DNA from: Hypsibius dujardini
Taxonomy: Eukaryota; Tardigrada; Eutardigrada; Parachela; Hypsibiidae
Reading direction: 5' to 3'
Assembly: GCA_001579985.1 (NCBI GenBank)
Contig: LRSR01014585.1
Coordinates: forward strand, 1 to 27,861
DNA length: 27,861 nt
This document shows, one piece after another, positions 9,374-19,000 of this stretch. Under the pieces are notes generated by a model. It did not search any database. It was not told the origin of the DNA and saw nothing but the letters and a program-made list of their open reading frames with translations. The stretch's first letter is position 1. Every line of letters starts with the position of its first letter. The translations under genes were made by a program, and so were the position numbers.

Positions 9374-9784
9374 AAGACAGAAAGACAGAAAGACAGGCAA
9401 GACTGCCAGATAGACAGCGAGACAGCCGGCGGCTCCTCTGAGCTTCGAAGCCGCTCTTTTTCCATCAGGGCATTGTAGTTGGGGCAATACTGATATGTCA
9501 CTTTTCATTGATTCAGGATTGGGTGAACGTTATGATGAGCAATTACCAGCTATGGCCCGCTGCACAGTTCATAAACTTCTATTTTGTTCCGTTTAATCAG
9601 CGGATCTTATTCGGAAGGTACTAGTAAATTGACGGTAATGTCATTAATGGATTGTCCCGTTGTCAGGTCGCGCTAATGCTCGCTTTTGTACTTTTACAGT
9701 CTGGTGTCGTTGGGATGGAATGTCTACCTAGCATTCGTTGTCCGGCAAGGCACCGGTGGATCCCGGGGCATCCCAAAAGCCTGA
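8095..9784 (+). CDS. Mpv17/PMP22-family integral membrane protein
   Basis: Four exons, 8095-8176, 8711-9048, 9517-9617 and 9700-9784, give 201 residues with intact GT-AG junctions and phases. The family forms four-helix channels in inner mitochondrial or peroxisomal membranes; MPV17 loss causes mitochondrial DNA depletion in mammals. Supporting blocks: GLGNFISQTVVEKR at about residues 42-55 (family: G.GD..SQ..VE), LIDQLLFAPVFL at about 100-111, and the C-terminal family signature SNYQLWPAAQFINFYFVP at 148-165 with the conserved WP, N, VP and R (W153, P154, N160, V164, P165, R169). The last exon encodes LVSLGWNVYLAFV, the fourth helix. I cannot tell from sequence whether it is the MPV17, PXMP2 or MPV17L2 type. 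An upstream in-frame ATG at 8032 is probably in the 5'UTR or an intron. Confidence 0.93.
9240..9425. repeat. (CAGA)n microsatellite in an intron of the Mpv17-like gene
   Basis: Long CAGA runs with AAGA and GGCA interruptions, purest from 9301 to 9370; looser CAGA words reach back to about 9150. It lies wholly within the 9049-9516 intron. The 71-93 codon frames across it are artefacts of the repeat. Confidence 0.95.
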
Positions 9785-10565
9785 ACTGTCTAATATTTGT
9801 TCCTTAAAAAAATAAAAGGTTTCGGTGCTTTCCCTTGAGAGGTTTTTCGGTGATACCGTTGTTGATGTTACCGTTGTTACCGTTGTTGACGTTACCGGTG
9901 TTACCGTTTGTTCACTTTGTGTGTTCACGGACACTTCGACTGTTTGATCGGACTTGGGCGTGCCCTCACCCCTCCATCCACGGCATGGTTTTTCAGACTT
10001 TTACTGTAGTTCCTGAGTATAATCTGCAACAAGCTGTCTAATGCGTCCGTGCTTGTACATATTTCCCACGAAATCATGGCTTCCGCCAGACGGCCGCATA
10101 ATGCACACAGGCTGTAGTTGATTGTAAAGCAAACGATTGCACTGTTGATCTATCGGTGACACCTTGTCGACGCAGTGCTGAATCAATCTTATACCCGTAA
10201 AAATGCACGGCATTTTTGGCCTTCATGACTTGTGTACATCGATTAATTCTATTTCCGGTAGGATGCCTTGAAAGGCAATTTGACACTTTTTCGTTGGATT
10301 TTATTGTCTTTCAAAGGTTCATGTTTTTATCATACTCCAACGGAAATGAGATCAAATTCAGCCTCGAGAGGAACCGGTATTTTGCTGCAGCTGCGCGTTC
10401 TATAGAAGTCCGCTGATCCAGTCTGAGACTCCCACGCAGACAAGTCCTGAGGCGGGTACGAAACATTGGCGTTTTGCTTTCGAGCTTTTCTAATCAGTGT
10501 TAGGTTAGGATAGACCGCAATAGTTTAATTGCTATCCACCTAGTTGAGCAACGTCCTTCCAAAAG
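9785..10565. other. Gap between the Mpv17-like gene and GST, with a GTTACC-type short repeat
   Basis: An AATAAA at 9811-9816 lies just past the Mpv17-like stop. From about 9842 to 9910 an imperfect run of GTTACCGTTGTT words occurs. The rest should hold the GST promoter and 5'UTR. Open frames of 60-70 codons on both strands at 10000-10420 show no recognised family. Confidence 0.5.
9811..9816 (+). terminator. Polyadenylation signal of the Mpv17-like gene
   Basis: AATAAA 27 bases after the stop codon, on the coding strand. Confidence 0.7.
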
Positions 10566-12046
10566 ATGTCTCGAATCGTATCTAGCCAGGGCCCAAAGAC
10601 GGCACCGAAACCTAACCTCGTCACAGCAGCTCCGTCTTTCCGGTTGTATTATTTCAACATCAAAGCCAGGGGAGAAGTTATACGGCTGATATTCCATGCG
10701 GTTGGTGCAAAGTTTGATGATGTTCGGGTGGAAGACAGCACAGGCTGGGCAAAATTGAAAACAGGTTTGCTTGTCCGACGAAACAGCATTGTCCAATCTA
10801 CAAATTTGCTGCAGCTAGATCGCTTGACTTATGTCTGCCTGCCTCTGTGTGAGTGTCTGTTTCTCTGTGTGTCTTTCTGTCTGTGTGTTTGTCTGTTTGT
10901 TTGTCTGTCTGTCTATCTGTCTATCTGTCTATCTGTCTATCTGTCTGTCTGTCTGTCTATCTTTTTGTCTGTTTGTCTGCTTATTTGCCTGCCTACCTGC
11001 CCGCCTGCCTGTCTGTCTGTCTGTCTGTCTGTCTTTCTATCTGGAGTCTGTCTGCAATTTACATTACTTAATGCGTCTGCCTGTCAATTTAAGCTTGGTT
11101 TTTTCTGTCCACCCAGTCGCAACCGTTTTTCTCGGGGATTGTCTCATTGTAATCTGAGAGTCACCGCATACAGTAATTCTGTATTTTTGTCTTTACATTA
11201 AGACATGCCTCTGCGCACACTGCCGACATTGGAATTCGATGGAATGCAGTTGGGACAAACAATGTCTATTGCTCGCTATTTGGCGCTGGAATTTGGTAAG
11301 CGGAAGCTCCTGCGGCAACTTTTGCCTGGGAGATTTTGACATATTGACTTTGCCTGTCAGAAAGTGGACAGCAAAACTTCTTATAGCAATACCTCTTTAT
11401 ATCAGGTTTGAGAGGACAGGGTGTTTACGAGCAGGCCTTGGTTGATTCCGCTGCGGAAACCGCGGACGATCTTTTGTCCGATTTCCTGGAGGTAGTGTTC
11501 ATCGATCGAAATTCGAAAAAGGTAGGCGTGGAGTGAGCTTTACAGGCACCGACATAGCGCCGCGCTAAAATAAACACAAATTTCACTCATATTGCTTCTT
11601 TAGGCAGAGGCAAAGCGCAACTTCGTAGAGCACATTCTGCCGCAGACACTGCAGCAACTGGATCGCTACCAAAAGCAGCACAGTTCCGAATACGGCTACA
11701 TCGTCGGAAACGGGGTACAAAAAGCAGTCAACTATGTAGCAGGTGCAGTAAAAAAATGACACTCAAACTCTTGTTCTTCGATTCCAGCTAACATTTGCGG
11801 ATCTTGCCGTGTATAATGTCCTGGATCAAATATTGACTTCCGGTATGATTGAATTGGGGTACTATCAGCGATTTCGATATCCGACCGAACTTCGAAAGCG
11901 AATTATGACACACGGTACAGTACGCATCGGCATTCAACCGTATAAATTGTATTAATGTAAAAAAAATGTCGCAGATTGTGATCGATTCGTTTATTTCAGG
12001 CGGTCTGATGCGATACCTCAATAACCGTCCAAGAACCAAAATCTGA
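10566..12046 (+). CDS. Sigma-class glutathione S-transferase
   Basis: Six exons, 10566-10764, 11203-11295, 11406-11521, 11604-11714, 11788-11914 and 12000-12046, give 230 residues. GSTs of this class conjugate glutathione to electrophiles or isomerise prostaglandin-type lipids in the cytosol. The thioredoxin-like domain starts at FRLYYFNIKARGEVIRLIF, with Tyr29 as the likely catalytic tyrosine. It includes MPLRTLPTLEFDG with the cis-proline at 74, and LGQTMSIARYLA, the glutathione gamma-glutamyl site (family LAQS.AI.RYLA; here Thr86 replaces Ser). The helical domain follows, with EQALVDSAAE, YIVGNGLTFADLAVYNVLD and a C-terminal PRTKI. Residues 1-23 are an extra N-terminal stretch rich in Ser, Pro and Lys not usual for cytosolic sigma GSTs. 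An internal start is not available before the conserved block, so the extension seems real. Confidence 0.96.
10850..11050. repeat. (GTCT)n microsatellite in GST intron 1
   Basis: GTCT and CTGC/CTAT variants run through most of the 10765-11202 intron. The frames giving long Cys-Leu-Ser-Val peptides here are repeat artefacts. Confidence 0.95.
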
Positions 12047-12195
12047 ACGTCCTCATTTGAGGCAAATCACTTTCATTTCTGAATACCATGTCACCGGTTG
12101 GAGTTCACTACACAAAAATGTAAAAGCCACAATCACAATGACCGCTCGAGCATGTTGGTGTGGTGTGGATTAAAAATGTCGATCACTGAAAGAAC

Positions 12196-12660
12196 TCATG
12201 CTTTTGGTTGTTCCTGCGGAAGATCCAATTGCAGAGATTCCATCAGTGACATTTTCCCACGTTCCCGAATAACCGCTGGAAAGCGCAGCCAGAGTTTTAA
12301 TCTGAAGGCATCGACTCCGTTGAGGTAGTACTTGAGCAGGCGTTTATGCCGAGCGAAGCCAAGATTTTCATACAAGCGCAAGGCGGCTTCGTTGGTGGTT
12401 TCCGTTTCAAGAACAACCTGCAGGTACGGAAGTCCGTTAGTCTAGAAGAAAACATCACCGAAAGCCCCCTCCCAAGCTTTTAGTTCATCTATCTTCCTAC
12501 CTCGTCACATCCATTGTTTATTAAAGACTCTACAGAATGAATGACCAGAGCGGTACCTGCAAAGACAGTCAAACAGACTACCATTACGATACGTCGAATG
12601 AATTTTCACACAACACATACTAGACTACGAAGTGATCAGTGCCTGTCTGTCTGTTCACCG

Positions 12661-12735
<75 letters not shown>

Positions 12736-13864
12736 CACCTGTCTGTCCACCTGTCTGTCCACCTGTCTGTCTGTCCACCTGTCTGTCTGTCCACCTGTCT
12801 GTCTGTCCACCTGTCTATGTGTCTTTCCGTCGGCCTAACGCCTTGCTTGTGTTCGGCATGGCAGTTTACAGAAACAAATCAGTATCAGTATGAACAAAAA
12901 GACACCCACCGATCTTGACTCGTCGTATTGTTTTATCCACCGCCAGCATAGCGATATAACCTCTTTTTACTGTTTCCAACCGAAAGGTCGAATTTTTTGC
13001 ATTTTCCATCTTGCAAACAATCGCTCCCACAACCTTTCCTTCCTCGTTTACAGCCTGCAAAAAGGGAAAGCATACAGTCGGAATAATTTCTTGTCACAGT
13101 ACCCATATCAGTTGATTTATTGAATATCTGAGCCTGGAGGTCCCGTACAGCGTACGTAAAACCGGTAGTTTTAGCCTCATCGGTCAAAGGACACCGGATG
13201 GTAGCCTTAATGAACCAAAATTAATACAAACGATACATTTCTGGCATATTAAACTCTACCAGATCTCGTAATAGAGCAAGTGGCCCAGCCACTTGATACC
13301 GCTTCGTTTTCATACGCTTGATTGAACTATTGATGGTGCGCGCCCTGATTCAGTGTAGCGCAATGAAAGTGAATGATTGATTGCTCGATCAAGTAGTAAA
13401 GGCGAGCAACGAGCCAACAACGAAATTCTTTCACGGCTCCTGTTTTTCGTGAATCCCTCCTTGTTAATCTGTAGTCTGGTTAATGATCAGCTTACCAGGT
13501 GGCACAACTTAGGCCATTGATAGATGAAATACCGATAGGTATAAATCGAATAAGGCTCGGAGAGATCTCTGGTGATTAAATCCATGATTTCGTGCAGGTG
13601 ATGCTCTCCACCGTAAGTGATGTATCGCACCCCGTGCTCCGCTCCCAATGCAACAAGACTGGTTTTAAGGGAAAGGACTTTTTGGCGGCGCTCCTCTTCC
13701 ACTCGCTGCTGACGTTCATGCTCCGGAAGACGGGTAGCTGGTGGTGAAGGAGCCGCCACTGGAGATGTCTCCTTGGTCGTGGGGCATTGAACGCCGTCCT
13801 CTGCAGAATTAATAGAGCTGGAAGCGAGGGACGACAGGACCATTTCAAGACCATCATCCTCCAT
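12196..13864 (-). CDS. NAA30: N-alpha-acetyltransferase 30, NatC catalytic subunit
   Basis: Four exons on the minus strand, 13864-13496, 13054-12910, 12556-12501 and 12417-12196, give 263 residues. NAA30 is the GNAT-fold subunit of NatC, which acetylates nascent proteins starting Met-Leu, Met-Ile, Met-Phe and similar. Residues 1-84 are low-complexity and charged, with a coiled-coil-like Glu/Arg stretch. The conserved part runs from about 85: [63 protein letters not shown] and [19 protein letters not shown]. About 28 residues follow the usual end at LWLR. The acetyl-CoA loop reads RRVKIGT where human NAA30 has RRNGIGT, so the first glycine of the R-x-x-G-x-G motif is lysine. It is convergent with the GST gene (150 bp between stops). 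Confidence 0.95.
12640..12830. repeat. (GTCT)n tract passing into a CCACCTGTCTGT repeat, in a NAA30 intron
   Basis: A pure (GTCT)n run from about 12661 to 12734 changes into repeats of CCACCTGTCTGT with 8-, 12- and 16-bp periods. It lies in the 12557-12909 intron. The pattern suggests slippage of the tetranucleotide around a single C-rich mutation that was then copied. Confidence 0.95.
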
Positions 13865-14352
13865 TTTAAGCTGCGTACGTGAATCTAAACGTGCCGGAAC
13901 AGCAAGAGAAAGGAAAATGCGAGTGAAGTGCAGCCGCCGTGCAGGCGTGCAGTGGCAATGGAAGTGGAAGTGTAGCACAGCAATGACAGTGTAGCACAGC
14001 CACCCAGCCAGCCAGAGCCACAATCGTGGAGCGCAGTGGGGCGGTAGTTAGAGCGGAGACGGAACGGCTGATAACATGATCACACACACCCGGAGTGATT
14101 CATTGATTACACAGACTAGACATTGGGATTGCCAAACCCCAAACCCCAAATCAACCAACTAATCAACTTGTGTGCTCGGTACTCATTCACATGCACCTGG
14201 GTTGGATGAGATATTTTCTGTTTTAAAAGTTAAGAATTAGCTTAGATTTTTTTCTTTATGCCTTTCAATGTGGCACTATTGTGCGTATAAAAATATTCTT
14301 ATTCCAAAAAAAAAACCAACTAATTAGTTTCGTGTGCAATGAAAATTCGCTA

Positions 14353-14486
14353 CAGTAGAAGTCCTCATATTTTGCGTACGTCACATGCCCGTTTCAACAC
14401 GTTTGCCCCATAACGAAACTCCTCCGAGACAAGGCACGGAATAGAAATACGCCTGTGACGTACGCAAAATATGAGGACTTCTACTG
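14353..14486. mobile_element. 134-bp MITE, Tc1/mariner-pogo type
   Basis: Perfect 33-bp terminal inverted repeats lie at 14353-14385 and 14454-14486, beginning CAGTAGAAGTCCTC and ending with its complement. A TA dinucleotide sits on each side (14351-14352 and 14487-14488), the target-site duplication of this superfamily. The 68-bp interior has no coding capacity, so the element is non-autonomous. The perfect match of the arms suggests recent insertion or selection on the hairpin. Confidence 0.85.
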
Positions 14487-14863
14487 TATGTAGTGTAGTT
14501 CCTGTTACGCCTTTTAGTAACTATGATTAAACAACTAACGCTTGTTAATCAGCTCAACACGATTTAGTTTTATTTTCAGCTTAGTTTTTTAGTTTAATTT
14601 AACCTGTAATTTATATTAGACCCTGCATTAGACCCTTTGGTCACTGCGCATGGTGGATCGGCAGTGCGGTTGGAGTAGTTGGGTAGCAGATGGTCGGACC
14701 AGGAGGATGGTCGGTCCGCGTGGTTGACGGCTAGCCCAGGTTCGTACGTGAATTTTCTGCTAAGATGGGCATCCGTGCGGATATAGCGGATTGTCAGCCG
14801 GGCGGTGGTCGGTCCGAACGGACTGCTACTCAATGAACTTAGTACGTGTAGTAGTCATTATTA

Positions 14864-15203
14864 CAGTACGAGGTAAAGGCTATTAACCAGGATGTTTTAG
14901 AAATCGTAACCTAACCAGGCCGGCAGGCCAGCAGGTGGCGCATAAGTCGTTTTTAATGAAACGACGGCGCATTTGGAACCGAAGTGGCGCCTCTACCGGA
15001 CTGTTTGCACACTTCTCCATTGAGATTCTTCCCTTCCTTTTTTGGACCCAAATTCGAACTGTGAGGCTTAGGAACGAACTAAAATGTGTCAGAAATTTGT
15101 TTTGAATGTTTTCAAGCCATCTGCTATGGCATGGCAGCACTGCAGTGCCGGGAAATCAACGTTGAAAAAAACCGACCTGGTTAATAGCCTTTACCTCGTA
15201 CTG
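14864..15203. mobile_element. 340-bp MITE with 28-bp inverted ends
   Basis: Perfect 28-bp inverted repeats lie at 14864-14891 and 15176-15203, beginning CAGTACGAGGTAAAGG. They are flanked by TA at 14862-14863 and 15204-15205. It shares the CAGTA start and TA target with the neighbour at 14353 but has different arms, so it is a second family. The interior carries a CTCF-like motif CCAGCAGGTGGC at 14928-14939 and no convincing open frame. Confidence 0.82.
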
Positions 15204-15577
15204 TACTTATCCACGAAGGTCCACGGTCTCTTCACCACAACCATCCAGCCGACTGTTGATCACTCGATCCGACCATCCACTGACCTGACTGATCGTTCAG
15301 CTCCCGTAATCACCATCTGCAATCGAGGTCTGATCGTCCACCATCCGCGCAATGCTCGTCTGCCTGCTGGCTGTCACACCCGGTCTGACCTTCCGCCTTT
15401 TGAACTTATTACAGTTCTACCTGTGCGGATAGTGAGTCGCTAGGACCGATGGCCTATCACTTAACTCATCCCGTACTAGGTGCTTTTCATTCAAACCTGG
15501 ACGCTGAAATCCCGAACGGACAAGTGCATCACTCCGTTTTAATACACTCAAATACAGTAGTATCTCATACTTGTACT

Positions 15578-15714
15578 CGTACGCGTACGCGTACGCGTAC
15601 GACAGTCTACGCACGCGATCAACGCCGTACGCGTACGACAGTCTACGCATGCGATCAATGCCGTACGCGTACGACTACGACAGTCTACGCACACGATCAA
15701 TGCCGTACGCGTAG
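15578..15714. repeat. 36-bp CGTACG-rich minisatellite
   Basis: About three full units of 36, 36 and 42 bp and a partial fourth. Each begins CGTACGCGTACG and continues ACAGTCTACGC; the first is preceded by an extended CGTACG run. The CGTACG segments are strictly alternating pyrimidine-purine. Open frames over it (Thr-Arg runs) are artefacts. Confidence 0.9.
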
Positions 15715-16013
15715 ACGTTTCGTTCGCGCATCGCCTTGCTTTATTTTGACGGCAAATTAATTATCAGTGCCTCTGCTCGATCGTCTGTCTCTCTTGTCTC
15801 CACCTCGCAGAATGTTTATTCTTCTCTTGCTGTGAGTGACGTTTGTCTGGAGATAAGGAACAGCTGTAGGTAGTAGTGAATCCTCGTGTTGGGAATCTGG
15901 ATCTGCCATCTCGCCCGTTCGGGAGACATTTTTACAGGGCATTAGTTGTGCCGTTTTCGTGGTCGTCGTCACGTTTATAATACTGAAATTGTTGAGGAGG
16001 ACGTCGCAAAAGA

Positions 16014-19000
16014 ATGCCCAGCAATTTCTACACTGGCCCGATAAGCGTCCGCGATTTTTTGGAAGCCACTCAAAAGGATGTGGAGTCACGCGGTGGGATC
16101 GGTGGTTTTGCGGATACCGTTGGGCCGTCCTGTCGAGCCAGAATGCACAGTGCGGATGAGGTAAGCCTTCATCATCGTGGAGGAATTTCTCAGTTCCGAT
16201 GAATTCCTTTGCTGTTAAATATCTCTGACGACTTTGTCGTTGGGGAAGACTTTTGCTATTAGGGAGAAATTAATGCTCCGTATGTCATGTAATCGTTTCT
16301 TCGGGCGACATGTGCTGCCCGCGAGCTGCAGATTTACTTTGGGCTTCAGTGTTATATTATTGGACTGTGCGATTGATTGATCGATAGGTTGGAGACGCCT
16401 ATTACTTATCGTTTTTACTCTTGGCAAATAAGGGCTGTAATTTGCTCAACTGCAATAAAAAATCTTGATTATTGTGAACCATCTTACCTTCTGTTGATTT
16501 ATATTATTCAAACTTGGATGTTGTGAGTAAGGTGCTATTGGAATGTTTCAGTGCGGGAGTGACTTTTCACGCTTGCTTTCAAGCGTTGATTGATTGCTTG
16601 GATTGACTGAAATGTTGACTTCATTTTCTGTTATCCGCCGATGCTCTGGCTTAACATTGCTGTTAAGTGCCATTTGCAATGTTTCGAGCGCAGTTCAGTT
16701 TTATTTTTACAGATTGTTTGTCATTATTATTTCTTGACTAATATTTTTGCATTGAATGATTGCTGTGTATTCCTGCTTTCCATCATTCGATATGGCGTTT
16801 TCTTATGCAATTTTTTGCCCAGTTTTTTTCCCTCGACGAATTCGTGTTGCCAGCCATGTTGACTCGTTGTCGTGAGGTTCGAGTTTGTTTAGTTCCACCC
16901 AACTGCTAAATGCAACACAGCAGGGTTGACGGCGCATTTTACGATCAAATTACATTGGCCAAGCGAGAGCGCTCTTCTTCGTCGACACTTGATCCGATTG
17001 ACTCACATTTTGCTGTCCCTTCCTTCCCTTCTTTCGCAGAAGCCGGGTGTGTGTCAGTGCAACAAATAAATTCATCACAGCGACTGCGGCGGGCAATGAA
17101 TCGAAGGAAAAATGGCCATTTCGGGTTATTTTTCTCGATAAACAACGAGCCTCCCTCGCAGTGATGTTGATGAAACCGGACGAGAGCGCGCGGTCTCTTT
17201 TGAAAGACAACACTTGAAAGTAGCTCTTTCTCACCCAACTTGTCTGACCGGCAACGCGCCGACCAGAGTGAGAGAGACCAGAGAGGGTCAGGGAGAGAGC
17301 TAATTGAATGATGTGGGTCAAATTGGTCCATGATGGAGATGAATGGTCCGCACGATGCACTATTCTACGTGAACACATCATCATCATCATCATCAGCATC
17401 AGCATCATCAGCATCATCAGCATCAGCATCACTCGGCGGAAGCTTTGAGTTTGAATGGATATAAATCTCAGCGGCGCTTGACTCCGTGTTGATTGTGTGT
17501 CGCTGATTGTCGGGCTAATTAACTGGCCATGTCCGCAGGTGGTCATCTTTGTGCGCTGCTAACTGCTCAGTCATGATATTCTAATCTTGTGTAGTAATAA
17601 GCTGATCGACTGTTAATTTATAGAAATGGTACTAATTACTTGTATAGACAGGAAAACACCTCTGCATGCAGTTAAAGCTAGGATGTGTGATCACATTCAC
17701 ACTATTATATAAATACACTATTCATACTATTATTATGTACGGCGCGATTAGTGTCATCTTGCTAGATGGTCCTTGCGTATAACAATTCTCTAGGAGCGCG
17801 ATGAGAGGAGGGAACTAAGCTGTCTGATTTCATGACTGGGAAGGCGCAAGTCATCCTGTTGGTTTGCTGTGTTAGCTCGCAGTTGCTCATCATCCCATGT
17901 AGCCAAAGACCAATCCATTTTCACTGGATTCCTCTCTAACATCAGCCGTCTCAGTCGATCCATCCTCTAGTTCTGCCGGAAATCTAGCCATTCATTTGGA
18001 TTATCCACGTCGTCAACTTGTGGTACGCCGGTTACGATGGCTCCTCTCGAGCAGCGATTTCTCCCGCTGTCTTGGGTTAAGCTTCAGTTTGATGGGTGGA
18101 GGAGTACCTTGCTTCCGTTTGTTCGCTTCGAATTCCGGTATTCGATCATTTGATCAAGTGTAAACGTTCTGCTGTCTTGAGTTGTGTGGTAGTTGGCTGA
18201 TTCTGTTTCATTCGTGGCTGGTTCTGTTTCCTCCGTGGCTGGTTCTGTTCCGTTCGTGGCTGGTTCTGTTCCGTTCGTGGCTGGTTCTGTTCCGTTCGTG
18301 GCTGGTTCTGTTCCGTTCGTAGCTGGTTCTGTTCCGTTCGTGGCTGGTTCTGTTCCTCCGTGGCTGGTTCTGTTTCCTTCGTGGCTGGTTCTGTTCCGTT
18401 CGTGGCTGATTCTGTTCTGTTCGTGGCTGATTCTCTTTCCTTCGTGGCTGGTTCTGTTCCGTTCGTGGCGTTTTGAAGAAGCTGCTATGGATGCAGTTTT
18501 TATTACCGTTAGTCGGAGTCTCGGACCGGGCGAAGGGAGACTGAAAAAAACGGCAGGGCTGGTTGGATATGATTGATGATGGGGATACACCGTAGGATGG
18601 TGGAGCGGGTTTTCGCTTTGTTGCTGCAGAATGGATGAATCCGTTGACGTTACAGAGTATTCCTAATCAGCTTTAAGGGAGGTCTTGCCAGCCTGTTCCG
18701 AGCACTCCGGGTTCGATCCCTTGCGGTTGTTAACAGACAGCAGTGCGTGGAACCACCAGATGGCGCCCGAGCTGGATCTTCCGTCGACCTTCCAACTTCC
18801 ATGGAAATTTAATCGATGATGACGACCCACCGGCAAGTTGGAACTCTGAAGTTCACTTGTGATTTGATTACGCTATAGAGAGTTAATAATAAACTGACGC
18901 TGGCAGTGAATACCTTCCCCTCTGTGCTGCGCAATAGGACCATCAGGTCGATGGTGATAAGGGGTTTAAGACAAAATGATATGGCAGTGGCCATCGATCG

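Larger units (their letters stand above)
13865..16013. other. Repeat-rich divergent gap between NAA30 and ASAP
   Basis: This 2.1 kb stretch should contain the promoters of two divergent genes. It carries two MITE-like elements (14353-14486 and 14864-15203) and a 36-bp minisatellite (15578-15714). A GTGTAGCACAG duplication lies near 13970-14000. A good acceptor-like sequence TCTCCACCTCGCAG ending near 15810 may start a 5'UTR exon of ASAP. No coding region is recognised. Confidence 0.6.

Noticed and set aside
9220-9508. Long Cys-Leu-Ser-Val frames over tetranucleotide repeats (also at 10831, 12541, 20484, 23838 and 26173)
   Set aside because: A 4-bp repeat has no stop in any of its three frames when pure, so the frames are automatic and the peptides are meaningless.
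10001-10416. 60-70 codon frames upstream of GST on both strands
   Set aside because: No recognised domain and no splice partner; likely promoter/5'UTR DNA.
14640-15400. A larger inverted repeat nesting the 14864 MITE, from GGTCGG and CCATCC words on either side
   Set aside because: The words are short and not collinear when aligned by eye; no extended arms.
18690-18725. tRNA gene suggested by GGGTTCGATCCC
   Set aside because: The T-stem pairs poorly, no convincing A box or acceptor stem is found, and no cloverleaf can be drawn.
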